Assembly (NCBI RefSeq): GCF_003150835.1
Contig: NZ_CP029479.1
Span: 1,240,001 to 1,304,000 of the forward strand
Length of the DNA: 64,000 nucleotides
From: Phenylobacterium parvum
Lineage (GTDB): Bacteria > Pseudomonadota > Alphaproteobacteria > Caulobacterales > Caulobacteraceae
Direction: 5' to 3'
Positions within the stretch are counted from its first letter, which is position 1. The number at the start of each line of letters is the position of its first letter. Made by a program: the position numbers and the translations under genes. Shown in pieces: positions 35,572 through 45,243 of this stretch. The notes under the pieces were generated by a model. That model had not been told where the DNA came from, did not search any database, and saw nothing but the letters and a program-made list of their open reading frames with translations.

Positions 35572-36580
35572 CCAACATCCGCGCCGCCTGCGGCGCAAAG
35601 TATGTGATCACCCCCGCCGCGCCGGCGCGCTTGAAGGCGGAGAGGCTTTCCAGGATGGCGCGGTCCTCGTCCAGCCAGCCGTTGGCGCCGGCGGCCTTGA
35701 TCATGGCGTACTCGCCCGAGACCTGGAAGGCGAAGGTGGGGACGCGATAGGCCTCTACCACCCGGCGCACAATGTCGAGATAGGGCAGGCCGGGCTTGAC
35801 CATCACCATGTCGGCGCCCTCGGCGATGTCCAGGCCCACCTCGCGCAGGGCCTCCTCGGTGTTGGCCGGGTCCATCTGGTAGGTCTTCTTGTCGGCCGGG
35901 TTGTCCTCGGGGCCGGAGCCCAGCTTTCCCGAGCCGATGGCGTCGCGATAGGGGCCGTAGAAGGCCGAGGCGTACTTGGCGGCGTAGGACATGATCATCA
36001 CGTCCGGGTGGCCGGCGCTCTCCAGGGCCCCGCGCAGGGCGCCGATGCGGCCGTCCATCATGTCGGAGGGGGCGAGGATGTCGGCCCCGGCCTGCGCCTG
36101 CATCAGGCCCTGGGCGACCAGGCGCTCGATGGTGGCGTCGTTGGCGATCCGGCCCGAGCGGATCAGGCCGTCGTGGCCGTGGGTGGTGAAGGGGTCGAGG
36201 GCCACGTCGCACATGATCCCCACCTCGGGGGCGGCGTCCTTCATGGCCTTCACCGCCCGGGGGATGACCCCGCCCGGGTCGGCGGCCAGGCTGCCCTCGG
36301 CGTCCTTCCGGGCGCCGTCGATGTGGGGGAAGATGGCGATGGCGGGAATGCCCAGCCGGCGCGCCTCCACGGCGGCGCGGGCGCAGTCCTTCACCGACAG
36401 GCGGCTGACGCCGGGCATGGAGGCGACGGGCACCTCGCCCTCGCCCTCGTGCACCACCATGGACCAGATGAGGTCGGCGGGGGTCAGCACGGTCTCGCGG
36501 ACCAGGCGGCGGATCCAGTCGGCCTGGCGCAGGCGGCGCAGGCGCAGGGCGGGGTAGGGGGCGAGGGGCGGCGGGCTCAT
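35564..36580 (-). CDS. hemB: delta-aminolevulinic acid dehydratase (porphobilinogen synthase)
   Basis: Condenses two 5-aminolevulinate molecules to porphobilinogen; its substrate comes from HemA encoded 3.3 kb away. The 338-residue form starts MSPPPLAPYPALRLRRLRQ (ATG 36580); a 12-residue upstream extension to 36616 is less typical. Schiff-base lysines lie in YAAKYASAFYGPYRDA and MVMVKPGLPYLD. The metal-site region DVALDPFTTHGHDG lacks the CxCxC zinc cluster of yeast-type enzymes, so it is the Mg-type form. Converges on the Res gene over 9 bp. Confidence 0.95.
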   Translation of the reverse strand: MSPPPLAPYPALRLRRLRQADWIRRLVRETVLTPADLIWSMVVHEGEGEVPVASMPGVSRLSVKDCARAAVEARRLGIPAIAIFPHIDGARKDAEGSLAADPGGVIPRAVKAMKDAAPEVGIMCDVALDPFTTHGHDGLIRSGRIANDATIERLVAQGLMQAQAGADILAPSDMMDGRIGALRGALESAGHPDVMIMSYAAKYASAFYGPYRDAIGSGKLGSGPEDNPADKKTYQMDPANTEEALREVGLDIAEGADMVMVKPGLPYLDIVRRVVEAYRVPTFAFQVSGEYAMIKAAGANGWLDEDRAILESLSAFKRAGAAGVITYFAPQAARMLGA

Positions 36581-36699
36581 GCCCTGCGGTCTCGCGCAAA
36601 TGGGGGTGGGGTGCAAGGGGCGCGGCGTTGCCAGGCCGGCGTTGACAGAGGGGGGCGGGAGGCTCCAGACGGCGGGGGCGCCTCAAACGGGGAGACCGG

Positions 36700-37839
36700 A
36701 TGGACTTTGCGCTCAACGACGACCAGGCGGCCATCCAGGCGGCGGCCCGCGCCTTCGCCGAGGCCGAGCTGGCGCCGCACTCGGCCCGCTGGGACGAGGA
36801 AAAGGTGTTCCCGGTGGCGACCCTGCGCGCCGCCGCGGCCCTGGGCTTCGCCGGGCTCTACGTGCGCGAGGAGGTCGGCGGCTCGGGCCTGTCGCGGCTG
36901 GACGCGGCCCTGGTCTTTGAGGAGCTGAGCCGGGGCGACGTGTCCGTGGCCGCCTACATCTCCATCCACAACATGGTCTCGTGGATGATCGACCGGTTCG
37001 GAAACGACGGCCAGCGCCAGCGCTGGCTGCCCCGGCTGGCGACCATGGAGCTGCTCTCCAGCTATTGCCTGACCGAGCCGGGGGCGGGGTCGGACGCGGC
37101 CTCCCTGGCCACCCGGGCCGAGCGGGACGGCGACGACTATGTCCTGACCGGCGCCAAGGCCTTCATCTCCGGGGCGGGGACCTCCGACCTCTACCTGGTC
37201 ATGGCCCGCACGGGGGAGGGCGGCGCCCGGGGCGTCTCGGCCTTCGTGGTGGAGGCGGGAACGCTGGGCCTGTCCTTCGGCGCCCAGGAGCGCAAGATGG
37301 GCTGGAACGCCCAGCCGACGGCCATGGTCCACTTCGACGGGGTGCGCGTGCCGGCGGCCCACCGGATCGGAGCCGAGGGCGAGGGCTTCCGCTTCGCCAT
37401 GGCCGGCCTGGACGGCGGGCGCATCAACATCGCCGCCTGCTCCCTGGGGGGTGCGGGCCTGGCGCTCGAGACCGCCCGCGAGCACCTCTCCGCCCGCCGC
37501 CAGTTTGGCCGGCCGCTGGCGGACTTCCAGGCCCTCCAGTTCCGCCTCGCCGACATGGCCACCGAGCTGGAGGCCGCCCGCCTGATGGTGCGCCGCGCCG
37601 CCTTCGCCCTGGACGCCGGGGACCCGGACGCCACCCTCTACTGCGCCATGGCCAAGCGCTTCGCCACGGACGGCGGCTTCGAGGTCGCCAACCAGGCCCT
37701 GCAGCTGCACGGCGGCTATGGCTATCTGCGGGACTATCCCCTGGAGCGGATCGTGCGCGACCTGAGGGTCCACCAGATCCTGGAAGGGACCAACGAGATC
37801 ATGCGGGTCATCATCAGCCGGGAGATTCTGGGACGATGA
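36700..37839 (+). CDS. isobutyryl-CoA dehydrogenase-type acyl-CoA dehydrogenase
   Basis: FAD acyl-CoA dehydrogenase, 379 residues, starting MDFALNDDQAAIQAAARAFAE. Motifs: YCLTEPGAGSDAASL, AFISGAGTSDLYLVMARTG, and the C-terminal LHGGYGYLRDYPLERIVRDLR with ILEGTNEIMRVII. It heads an ATGA-linked operon with 3-hydroxyisobutyryl-CoA hydrolase and 3-hydroxyisobutyrate dehydrogenase, so isobutyryl-CoA (valine breakdown) is the likely substrate. Electrons would go to ETF. Confidence 0.9.
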   Translation: MDFALNDDQAAIQAAARAFAEAELAPHSARWDEEKVFPVATLRAAAALGFAGLYVREEVGGSGLSRLDAALVFEELSRGDVSVAAYISIHNMVSWMIDRFGNDGQRQRWLPRLATMELLSSYCLTEPGAGSDAASLATRAERDGDDYVLTGAKAFISGAGTSDLYLVMARTGEGGARGVSAFVVEAGTLGLSFGAQERKMGWNAQPTAMVHFDGVRVPAAHRIGAEGEGFRFAMAGLDGGRINIAACSLGGAGLALETAREHLSARRQFGRPLADFQALQFRLADMATELEAARLMVRRAAFALDAGDPDATLYCAMAKRFATDGGFEVANQALQLHGGYGYLRDYPLERIVRDLRVHQILEGTNEIMRVIISREILGR

Positions 37840-38891
37840 GCGAGGAGGTGCTTGTTGCGCGGGACGGGGGCCTCGGCCGCCTGACCCTGAACCGGCCACA
37901 GGCCCTGCACGCCCTGACTACGGGCATGTGCCAGGCCCTGACCGCCGCCCTCCTGGACTGGCGCGGCGACCCGGCCGTGCAGGCGGTGCTGGTCGACCAT
38001 TCCGGCGAGCGGGGATTCTGCGCCGGCGGCGACATCCGCATGCTGGCCGACAGCGGCGCGGCTGACGGGCGGCTGGCGCGGGAATTCTTCTTCATCGAGT
38101 ACCGGCTGAACCACCTGCTGTTCGGCTATCCCAAGCCGGTCATCGCGGTGATGGACGGGATCACCATGGGCGGCGGGGTCGGCCTGTCGGCGCCGGCCCG
38201 CTTCCGCATCGCCACCGAGCGGACCACCTTCGCCATGCCGGAGACCGGGATCGGCCTCTTCCCGGACGTCGGCGGCGGCTGGTTCCTGCCCCGCCTGCCC
38301 GGCCGGATCGGCCTCTGGCTGGCCCTGACCGGCGCCCGGATCAAGGCCGCCGACTGCCTCCACGCGGGCCTGGCGACCCACTACGTCCCTTCGGAGACAC
38401 TACCGGAACTGAAGGCGGCCCTGACCGCAAAACCTCAGGATATCGAGGACTTGCTGACGCAGTTTCATGTGGACCCAGGCCCGGCGCCGGTCGATGCGCA
38501 CCGCGCCGAGCTGGACGCGGCCTTTGGGCAGGACTCGGTGGAGGCCATCCTCGCGGCCCTGGAGGGTGGCTCCGACTGGGCCCGCGCCCAGGCCGAGGCC
38601 CTGAAGACCAAGTCGCCCCAGACCCTGAAGGTCGCCTTCCGCCAGCTGGCCCTGGGCCTCGCCGCCCCGGACTTCGCCGCCAACATGGCCATGGAGTACC
38701 GGATCGGCGCCCGGGTCGTGCAGCGCCACGACTTCCTCGAGGGCGTGCGCGCCGTCATCGTCGACAAGGACAACGCCCCCAGGTGGGACCCGGCGACCCT
38801 GGAAGGCGTGGGCGAGGACCTGCTGGACGCCATCTTCGCCCCCCTGCCGGCGGACCAGGAATGGTCGCCCCTGGAAAGGACATCGCAATGA
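37836..38891 (+). CDS. 3-hydroxyisobutyryl-CoA hydrolase (crotonase family)
   Basis: 351-residue crotonase-fold hydrolase that frees 3-hydroxyisobutyrate from its CoA ester in valine degradation. It starts MSEEVLVARDGGLGRLTLNRP. The oxyanion hole is in FCAGGDIRMLAD and MDGITMGGGVGLS, and the HIBCH-type segment AMPETGIGLFPDVGGGWFLPRLPG is clear. It is longer than simple hydratases (about 260), as expected for HIBCH, and the C-terminal part has LEGVRAVIVDKDNAPRW, the hydrolase-type tail. ATGA overlaps both sides. Confidence 0.93.
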   Translation: MSEEVLVARDGGLGRLTLNRPQALHALTTGMCQALTAALLDWRGDPAVQAVLVDHSGERGFCAGGDIRMLADSGAADGRLAREFFFIEYRLNHLLFGYPKPVIAVMDGITMGGGVGLSAPARFRIATERTTFAMPETGIGLFPDVGGGWFLPRLPGRIGLWLALTGARIKAADCLHAGLATHYVPSETLPELKAALTAKPQDIEDLLTQFHVDPGPAPVDAHRAELDAAFGQDSVEAILAALEGGSDWARAQAEALKTKSPQTLKVAFRQLALGLAAPDFAANMAMEYRIGARVVQRHDFLEGVRAVIVDKDNAPRWDPATLEGVGEDLLDAIFAPLPADQEWSPLERTSQ

Positions 38892-39772
38892 CCCGCATCG
38901 CCTTCATCGGCCTGGGAAACATGGGTGGCGGCATGGCCGCGCGGCTGGTCGGCGCCGGCCATGAGGTCATCGCCTACGATCTCTCCGCGGAGGCGCTGGC
39001 GCGGGCCGCGGGCCGCGGCTGCACGCCGGCCGCCAGCGTCCGCGAGGCGGTGGCTGGCGCTGAAGCCGTGATCACCATGCTGCCCGCCGGCCCACAGGTG
39101 AGGGCGGTCTACGAGGGCGAGATCCTGGGCCAGGCCCCCGCCGGCGCCCTGCTCATCGACGCCTCGACCATCGACGTGGAGACCGCCCGCGCCGTGGCGG
39201 AAAAGGCCGCCGCGGCGGGCTATGTCTTCGCCGACGCCCCGGTCTCCGGCGGCACGGCGGGCGCCGAGGCCGGGACCCTGGCCTTCATGGTCGGCTGCGA
39301 CGAGGACTGCTTCGCCGCCATCGAGGCCCTGCTGGCGCCCATGGCCCGGGCGGTCCTGCGGGCCGGCGACCATGGGGCGGGGCAGGCGGCCAAGATCTGC
39401 AACAACATGCTGCTGGGCATCTCGATGATCGGGACCTGCGAAGCCTTCGCCCTGGCCGAGCGCCTGGGGCTGGAGCCGGACAAGTTCTTCGAGATCGCCT
39501 CGAAATCCTCCGGCCAGTGCTGGTCCCTGACCAGCTATTCGCCCTGGCCCGGACTGGTGGAGACCGCCCCCTCGAACCGCGACTATTCCGGCGGCTTCGC
39601 CGTGGCCATGATGCTGAAGGACCTCAAGCTCGCCCAGGCGGCGGCGGCCTCGAACGGCGCGTCGACCCCCCTCGGGGCCCAGGCCGAGGCCCTTTACGCC
39701 CTGTGGGACCGGCTCGGGAACGGGGGCCGTGACTTCTCGTCCATGCTGCAGTTCCTGCGGGGCGGGGCTTGA
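38888..39772 (+). CDS. mmsB: 3-hydroxyisobutyrate dehydrogenase
   Basis: Oxidises 3-hydroxyisobutyrate to methylmalonate semialdehyde. 294 residues; GLGNMGGGMAARLVGAGH binds NAD, DAPVSGGTAGAEAGTLAFMVG is the substrate motif, and the catalytic Lys is in GAGQAAKICNN. The C-terminus has SGGFAVAMMLKDLKLA. It is third in the valine operon, whose steps run in order dehydrogenase, hydrolase, dehydrogenase. Methylmalonate-semialdehyde dehydrogenase (mmsA) is not in the window. Confidence 0.95.
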   Translation: MTRIAFIGLGNMGGGMAARLVGAGHEVIAYDLSAEALARAAGRGCTPAASVREAVAGAEAVITMLPAGPQVRAVYEGEILGQAPAGALLIDASTIDVETARAVAEKAAAAGYVFADAPVSGGTAGAEAGTLAFMVGCDEDCFAAIEALLAPMARAVLRAGDHGAGQAAKICNNMLLGISMIGTCEAFALAERLGLEPDKFFEIASKSSGQCWSLTSYSPWPGLVETAPSNRDYSGGFAVAMMLKDLKLAQAAAASNGASTPLGAQAEALYALWDRLGNGGRDFSSMLQFLRGGA

Positions 39773-39794
39773 TCTTCGGGAACCTCGTCGCGAT

Positions 39795-39808
39795 TTGACG
39801 TGGATCAT
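39795..39808 (+). promoter_or_regulatory. FixK/FNR-like box upstream of hemA
   Basis: TTGAC-GTGG-ATCAT fits the Crp/FNR-family FixK pattern TTGAT/C-N4-ATCAA except for the last base. It lies about 110 bp before the hemA ATG. Low-oxygen control of hemA by FnrL or FixK is known in other alphaproteobacteria. A perfect 12-bp palindrome, GACGCCGGCGTC, follows at 39809-39820. Confidence 0.5.
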
Positions 39809-39919
39809 GACGCCGGCGTCAGGTTGGCTGGACATTGGCGCCGCCGGGGTGCAAATGTCCGGCGGTTTTCGTTGGGTTTTCGGCCCGGGCGCGCCGCCCG
39901 GCCCGCTGGGATCAGAGCC

Positions 39920-41146
39920 ATGGATTACAAGGCCGCCTTCGCCGACGCGCTGGACAAGGTCCGCTCCGAGGGTCGCTACCGGGTCTTCGCCGACCTGAAG
40001 CGTCACCGCGGCCGGTTCCCGAACGCCACCTGGACCCGCCCGGACGGCTCGACCTCCGAGGTCGTGGTCTGGTGCTCCAACGACTACCTGGCCCAGGGCG
40101 AGAACCCCGTCGTCCTCGACGCCATGAAGGCGGCCATCGACGAGGCCGGCGCCGGCTCCGGCGGCACCCGCAACATCTCGGGCACCACCCGCTATCACGT
40201 CGAGCTCGAGCGCGAGCTGGCCGACCTGCACGGCAAGGAATCGGCCCTCCTCTTCACCTCGGGCTACGTTTCCAACGAGGCCTCGCTCTCGACCCTCTAC
40301 AAGATCCTGCCCGGCCTGATCGTCTTCTCCGACGCCCTGAACCACAATTCGATGATTTCGGGCATCCGCGGCGGTCGCGGCCCCCGGCACGTCTTCCGCC
40401 ACAACGACCTGGCCCACCTCGAGGAACTGCTCGCCGCCGCTGATCCCGCCGCGCCCAAGCTGATCGCCTTCGAGAGCGTCTATTCCATGGACGGCGACAT
40501 CGCCGACATCCGCGGCACCGTGGCCCTGGCGAAGAAGTACGGCGCCATGACCTACATCGACGAGGTCCATGCCGTGGGCATGTACGGCCCCCGCGGCGCC
40601 GGCGTATGCGAGCGTGACGGCGTCATGGCCGAGATCGACATCATCGAGGGCACCCTGGGCAAGGCCTACGGGGTCATGGGCGGCTACATCGCCGCCGACG
40701 CGGTGATCGTCGACGCGATCCGCTCCTATGCCGACGGCTTCATCTTCACCACCTCCGTCCCGCCGGCCGTGGCCGCGGGCGCCGTGGCCTCGATCCGCTG
40801 GCTCAAGGAGCACAACGAGGTGCGGGTGAAGCACCAGGAGCGCGCCGCCGCCCTGAAGGCGCGCATGGAGGCCGCCGGCCTGCCGGTCATGCCCTCGGTC
40901 AGCCACATCGTGCCCGTGCTGGTCGGCGACCCGGTCCACTGCAAGCTGATCTCGGACATCCTGCTCGAGGAGCATGGCGTCTACGTCCAGCCCATCAACT
41001 ATCCCACCGTGCCCCGCGGGACCGAGCGCCTGCGCTTCACCCCCAGCCCGGCGCACACTGACGGGATGATGGACGACCTGGTCCGGGCCCTCGAGAAGCT
41101 CTGGGTCCGCTGCAACATCCAGAGGGTGGGCGGCCAGGCCGCCTGA
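39920..41146 (+). CDS. hemA: 5-aminolevulinate synthase
   Basis: PLP enzyme that condenses glycine with succinyl-CoA: the alphaproteobacterial (Shemin) route to haem. It has 408 residues from ATG 39920 ([20 protein letters not shown]). [14 protein letters not shown] is the glycine-binding region, [10 protein letters not shown] the PLP-contact Asp, and K248 in [12 protein letters not shown] the Schiff-base Lys. An upstream GTG at 39800 would add 40 non-conserved residues and is not used. Glycine can come from GlyA, encoded just downstream. Confidence 0.97.
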   Translation: MDYKAAFADALDKVRSEGRYRVFADLKRHRGRFPNATWTRPDGSTSEVVVWCSNDYLAQGENPVVLDAMKAAIDEAGAGSGGTRNISGTTRYHVELERELADLHGKESALLFTSGYVSNEASLSTLYKILPGLIVFSDALNHNSMISGIRGGRGPRHVFRHNDLAHLEELLAAADPAAPKLIAFESVYSMDGDIADIRGTVALAKKYGAMTYIDEVHAVGMYGPRGAGVCERDGVMAEIDIIEGTLGKAYGVMGGYIAADAVIVDAIRSYADGFIFTTSVPPAVAAGAVASIRWLKEHNEVRVKHQERAAALKARMEAAGLPVMPSVSHIVPVLVGDPVHCKLISDILLEEHGVYVQPINYPTVPRGTERLRFTPSPAHTDGMMDDLVRALEKLWVRCNIQRVGGQAA

Positions 41147-41150
41147 TCCC

Positions 41151-41216
41151 GAGGACTTTTCCGCGTTTCGTCCTCAGAGGACGGTTCCGCCGGGACCCGC
41201 GAGGCTGTAAACAGCC
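41151..41216. promoter_or_regulatory. palindromes in the hemA-glyA intergenic region
   Basis: GAGGAC (41151-41156) can pair with GTCCTC (41170-41175), a possible weak hemA terminator stem. GTCCTC-A-GAGGAC (41170-41182) is a 13-bp DNA palindrome, and GGCTGTAAACAGCC (41203-41216) is a 14-bp palindrome about 37 bp before the glyA ATG. The last could be an operator; I know no matching regulator. Confidence 0.3.
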
Positions 41217-41252
41217 CGCGTTCGGCCGCGCCGAATCCTCAGGACAGGCCCC

Positions 41253-42548
41253 ATGACCACACAGACCCTCGCCGCCGGCGTCCCGGCGGGCTTCTTCTCG
41301 GCTTCGGTCGCGCAGTCCGACCCGGCGCTCGCCGCCGTGCTGGACGGAGAACTGCGCCGCCAGCAGGACCAGATCGAGCTGATCGCCTCCGAGAACATCG
41401 TCTCGCAGGCGGTGCTGGAGGCGCAGGGCTCGGTCCTGACCAACAAGTACGCCGAGGGCTATCCGGGCAAGCGCTATTACGGCGGCTGCGAGGTGGTGGA
41501 CGAGGCCGAGGCCCTTGCCATCGAGCGGGCCAAGACCCTGTTCGGCTGCGACTTCGCCAACGTCCAGCCGCACTCGGGCAGCCAGGCCAACCAGGCGGTC
41601 TTCATGGCCACCCTGGTCCCCGGCGACACCTTCATGGGCATGGACCTGGCCGCCGGCGGCCACCTGACCCACGGCAAGAGCGTCAACCAGTCGGGCAAGT
41701 GGTTCCGGCCGGTCTCCTATGCCGTGCGCAGCCAGGACCACCTCATCGACTACGACCAGGCCGCCGAACTGGCCCTGGCCGAGAAGCCCAAGGTGATCAT
41801 CGCCGGCGGCTCGGCCTATTCCCGGCACATCGACTTCGCCCGTTTCCGGCAGATCGCCGATTCCGTCGGCGCCATCCTGATGGCCGACATCGCCCACTAC
41901 GCCGGGCTCGTGGCCGGGGGCGTCTACCCCAATCCCTTCCCGCACGCCCACGTGGTGACGACCACCACCCACAAGACCCTGCGGGGTCCGCGCGGCGGCC
42001 TGATCCTGACCAACGACAAGAAGCTGGCGAAGAAGCTGGACTCGGCGGTCTTCCCGGGCCTGCAGGGCGGTCCGCTCATGCACGTCATCGCCGCCAAGGC
42101 CGTGGCCTTCGGCGAGGCCCTCCGGCCGGAGTTCAAGGCCTATGCCCGGCAGGTGGTCGACAACGCCCGGGCCCTGGCCGACAGCCTGCAGCAGGCCGGC
42201 TTCCGGATCGTGTCGAACGGCACCGACAGCCACCTGATGCTGGTGGACCTGACGCCCAAGGGCGTGAACGGGGCCGACGCCGAGATCGCCCTCGAGCGCG
42301 CCGGCATCACCACGAACAAGAACGGCATTCCCTTCGACCCGCTTCCGCCGGTCCAGACCTCGGGGATCCGCGTCGGCACGCCGGCCGGCACGACCCGGGG
42401 CTTCGGCGAGGACGAGTTCCGCCAGGTCGGCCGCTGGATCGGCGAGGTCCTCGACGGGGTGGCGGCCGGCGGCGACAACTCGGCCGTCGAGGCGCGGGTT
42501 CGGGGCGAGGTCCTGGCCCTCACGAAACGCTTTCCCATCTACGGCTGA
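41253..42548 (+). CDS. glyA: serine hydroxymethyltransferase
   Basis: PLP enzyme interconverting serine and glycine with tetrahydrofolate; the main one-carbon source. 431 residues; [37 protein letters not shown] and the Schiff-base Lys K241 in [17 protein letters not shown] are standard. The N-terminus has about 15 extra residues before the family core, which is common in this group. nrdR follows 41 bp later, an order seen in many alphaproteobacteria. Confidence 0.97.
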   Translation: MTTQTLAAGVPAGFFSASVAQSDPALAAVLDGELRRQQDQIELIASENIVSQAVLEAQGSVLTNKYAEGYPGKRYYGGCEVVDEAEALAIERAKTLFGCDFANVQPHSGSQANQAVFMATLVPGDTFMGMDLAAGGHLTHGKSVNQSGKWFRPVSYAVRSQDHLIDYDQAAELALAEKPKVIIAGGSAYSRHIDFARFRQIADSVGAILMADIAHYAGLVAGGVYPNPFPHAHVVTTTTHKTLRGPRGGLILTNDKKLAKKLDSAVFPGLQGGPLMHVIAAKAVAFGEALRPEFKAYARQVVDNARALADSLQQAGFRIVSNGTDSHLMLVDLTPKGVNGADAEIALERAGITTNKNGIPFDPLPPVQTSGIRVGTPAGTTRGFGEDEFRQVGRWIGEVLDGVAAGGDNSAVEARVRGEVLALTKRFPIYG

Positions 42549-42589
42549 GCCCTCTAATAGGTGTCGGCCAGGCCGGGAGGGGCCAGATC

Positions 42590-43063
42590 ATGCGTTGCCC
42601 GTTCTGCGGACACCCCGAGAGCCAGGTGAAGGACAGCCGCCCGTCGGACGACGGCGCGGCCATCCGTCGCCGCCGGTCCTGTCCGGAGTGCGGCGGTCGG
42701 TTCACCACCTTCGAGCGGGTGCAGCTGCGCGAGATCACCATCCTGAAGCGCTCCGGCCGCCGCACGCCCTTTGACCGGGACAAGCTGGCGCGGTCCATCG
42801 CCATCGCCACCCGCAAGCGGCCCATCGAGCCCGACCGTATCGAGCGGATGATCTCGCAGATCGTGCGCCAGCTGGAGAGCCTGGGCGAGACCGAGCTCCC
42901 GTCCTCCGTCGTCGGCGAGATGGTCATGAAGCAGCTCAAGGCCCTCGATGACGTGGCCTATGTCCGCTACGCCTCCGTCTATCGCGACTTCCGGGAGGCG
43001 GCCGAGTTCGCGACCTTCCTCGGCCGCGAGGGCCTGAGCGAGAGCGGAGAGGATGACCGCTAG
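42590..43063 (+). CDS. nrdR: transcriptional repressor NrdR
   Basis: Nucleotide-sensing repressor of ribonucleotide reductase genes. 157 residues. The zinc ribbon is C3-x2-C6 and C31-x2-C34 ([23 protein letters not shown]). The ATP-cone domain spans about 49-139 ([14 protein letters not shown]). The C-terminal tail is acidic. It overlaps ribD by 11 bp, so it heads the riboflavin/nusB/thiL operon. Confidence 0.96.
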   Translation: MRCPFCGHPESQVKDSRPSDDGAAIRRRRSCPECGGRFTTFERVQLREITILKRSGRRTPFDRDKLARSIAIATRKRPIEPDRIERMISQIVRQLESLGETELPSSVVGEMVMKQLKALDDVAYVRYASVYRDFREAAEFATFLGREGLSESGEDDR

Positions 43064-43703
43064 CCGGATCACCCTGAAGCTCGCGACCAGCCTGGATGGA
43101 CGGATCGCCACCGCCACGGGCGAGAGCCGCTGGATCACCGGCGAGGAATCCCGGCTAGAAGTCCACCAGCTGCGGGCCGAGGCCCAGGCGGTCATCGTCG
43201 GGATCGAGACGGCCCTGGCGGATGACCCTGAACTGACTGTCCGGCTGGATGGCTTTCCCGGCCCCCAGCCGGCCCGGGTTGTGCTGGATACCCACCAGCG
43301 GCTTCCGCCCCGGTCAAGGCTGGCGGTGACGGCGCGGGAGATCCCGACCTACGTCATCGCAAGCGGGCCGGCGGACCCGGCCCTTCAGGCGCTCGGCGTC
43401 CGCATCCTTTCGACGGGAACGCCCGGCGTCCGTCCCGACCCGGCCCGGGTGGTCGAGGTGCTTGCGGCTGAAGGCTTGTCGCGGCTCTTCCTGGAGGGGG
43501 GCGGGCAGGTGGCTGCGGCCTTCATGGCGGCGGGGCTCGTCGACCGGCTGGTCTGGTTCCGGGCGCCCCTGATCCTCGGCGCCCGGGGTCGACCTGCCGT
43601 GGGCGATCTGCCATGGGATCGACTCGCGGACGCGCCGCGCTTCCGGCGCGCCGCCCTTGCGGAGTTTGGACCCGACCTCTGCGAAACCTACGAGAGGACC
43701 TGA
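43053..43703 (+). CDS. ribD: RibD C-terminal-type pyrimidine reductase (no deaminase domain)
   Basis: 216 residues matching only the reductase half of Rib[64 protein letters not shown] and [17 protein letters not shown]. The usual N-terminal deaminase (with HAE and PCxxC zinc motifs, about 150 residues) is absent; upstream sequence is nrdR. So this enzyme could do the NADPH reduction step only, and the deaminase must be encoded elsewhere or this is a specialised paralogue. It lies between nrdR and ribE in the usual ribD place. Confidence 0.85.
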   Translation: MTASRITLKLATSLDGRIATATGESRWITGEESRLEVHQLRAEAQAVIVGIETALADDPELTVRLDGFPGPQPARVVLDTHQRLPPRSRLAVTAREIPTYVIASGPADPALQALGVRILSTGTPGVRPDPARVVEVLAAEGLSRLFLEGGGQVAAAFMAAGLVDRLVWFRAPLILGARGRPAVGDLPWDRLADAPRFRRAALAEFGPDLCETYERT

Positions 43704-44293
43704 TGTTCACTGGGATCGTCACCGACGTCGGCGCGGTTCGCGCCATCCGGGACACCGACCGGGACCGGCGCTTCGAGATCACGACCGCCTATGACCTCGC
43801 CACCGTGGAGATCGGCGCCTCTATCAGCCACTCGGGCTGCTGCCTCACCGTCGTGGAGAAGGGGGCGGACTGGTTCGCCGTCGAGGTCTCCGGAGAGACC
43901 CTCGGCCTGACCCACCTCGGAGACTGGGGTGTCGGGCGTCGGGTCAACCTGGAGCGAGCGGCGAAGGTCGGTGACGAGCTGGGCGGGCACATCGTGTCGG
44001 GCCATGTGGACGGCGTGGGAGAAGTGCTTTCCGTGACGCCCGAGGGCGGATCCCGGCGGGTCCGGTTCCGTGCGCCGCGTCCGCTGCACCGGTTCATCGC
44101 CCCCAAGGGCTCGATCACCGTCGACGGCGTCTCGCTGACCGTGAACGAGGTCGAGGACGACGTCTTCGGCGTGAACCTGATCCCCCACACCTGGGAGGTG
44201 ACCACCCTCGGGGACCTCGCGCCGGGGACCCGGGTCAACCTCGAGATCGACATGCTGGCCCGCTATCTCGCCCGTTGGCGGGAAACGGCCTAA
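43703..44293 (+). CDS. ribE: riboflavin synthase alpha subunit
   Basis: Dismutates two 6,7-dimethyl-8-ribityllumazine molecules to riboflavin. 196 residues with two lumazine-binding barrels: [15 protein letters not shown]... in the first and GGHIVSGHVDGVGEV with SLTVNEVEDDVFGVNLIPHT in the second. TGATG overlap with ribD. The gene normally found next, ribBA, is missing: ribH starts only 24 bp later. Confidence 0.95.
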   Translation: MFTGIVTDVGAVRAIRDTDRDRRFEITTAYDLATVEIGASISHSGCCLTVVEKGADWFAVEVSGETLGLTHLGDWGVGRRVNLERAAKVGDELGGHIVSGHVDGVGEVLSVTPEGGSRRVRFRAPRPLHRFIAPKGSITVDGVSLTVNEVEDDVFGVNLIPHTWEVTTLGDLAPGTRVNLEIDMLARYLARWRETA

Positions 44294-44317
44294 ACCCGAG
44301 CCATCAAGGAAACCGGT

Positions 44318-44782
44318 ATGATCCAGGACAAGCTGCGACTGCTCATCGTCGAGGCCCGCTTCTACGACGACCTCGCCGACGAGCTCCTGAAGGGGGCCTC
44401 GGACGTGCTGTCGGCGCACGGCGCTGAGTTCGATGTTGTAAGCGTGCCCGGCGCCCTCGAAATTCCCGGCGCCGTGGCCATGGCACATGACGCCCGGCAG
44501 TCGCCCGCCGGCGTGAGCTACGATGGCTTTGTGGCCCTCGGTACGGTCATCCGGGGCGAGACCTACCACTTCGAGATCGTCTCGAACGAGAGCACCCGGG
44601 GCCTCATGGACCTGACGGTCCGCGAGGGCGTCTGCCTGGGGAACGGCATCCTCACCGTCGAGGACGAGGAGCAGGCCTGGGCGCGGGCCCGGGTCAACGA
44701 AGGCGACAAGGGCGGCGGCGCCGCACGTGCGGCCCTCGACATGATCGCCCTGCGCCGCCGGTTCCTCGGCCAGGAGCGCTGA
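44318..44782 (+). CDS. ribH: 6,7-dimethyl-8-ribityllumazine synthase
   Basis: Makes the lumazine from the pyrimidine and dihydroxybutanone phosphate. 154 residues; [31 protein letters not shown] and [20 protein letters not shown], ending in [14 protein letters not shown]. The Phe/His active-site pair (YHFEIV) is present. The 1-bp stop/start overlap with nusB is the usual ribH-nusB link. Confidence 0.95.
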   Translation: MIQDKLRLLIVEARFYDDLADELLKGASDVLSAHGAEFDVVSVPGALEIPGAVAMAHDARQSPAGVSYDGFVALGTVIRGETYHFEIVSNESTRGLMDLTVREGVCLGNGILTVEDEEQAWARARVNEGDKGGGAARAALDMIALRRRFLGQER

Positions 44783-45243
44783 TGTCCGTTTCCCACCAGG
44801 CCCGGTCGGTCGCCCGGCTCGCCGCCGTCCAGGCCCTCTACCAGATGGAGGTGTCGGGGGCCGGGGTCGAGGCCGTCGTCCGGGAGTTCTCCGAACACCG
44901 GTTCGATCGCTCCCCCGCCGGCGAGGAAGGGGAGGGCGCGCCTCTGGCGGCGGCCGACGAAATCTTCTTCGCGGAGCTGGTTCGCGGGGTCGTCGAGCAC
45001 CAGCGCGGGATCGACCCCGCCATCGCCCGCCGCCTGGCCCAGGGCTGGCGGCTGGATCGCCTGGACGCAACGGTCCGCGCCATCCTGCGCGCGGGGGCCT
45101 TCGAGCTGGCCCACCGGCCCGACGTGCCGGTCGAGGTCGTGATCAACGAGTATGTCGACCTGGCCCGCTCCTTCTTCGAGGGACCGGAGCCCGGCTTCGT
45201 CAACGCCGCCCTCGATGGACTGGCGCGGGATGTCCGGGCCTGA
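44782..45243 (+). CDS. nusB: transcription antitermination factor NusB
   Basis: All-helical RNA-binding partner of NusE in rRNA antitermination. 153 residues; [59 protein letters not shown] and [27 protein letters not shown] are diagnostic. It overlaps thiL by 14 bp. Confidence 0.95.
   Translation: MSVSHQARSVARLAAVQALYQMEVSGAGVEAVVREFSEHRFDRSPAGEEGEGAPLAAADEIFFAELVRGVVEHQRGIDPAIARRLAQGWRLDRLDATVRAILRAGAFELAHRPDVPVEVVINEYVDLARSFFEGPEPGFVNAALDGLARDVRA

Noticed and set aside
39809..39820. GACGCCGGCGTC palindrome as an independent regulator site
   Set aside because: A GC-only 12-mer palindrome is easily produced by chance here; noted only with the FixK-like box.
38465..41056. 863-codon minus-strand frame across the valine operon and hemA
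   Set aside because: Antisense to three well-supported genes; no recognisable domain.
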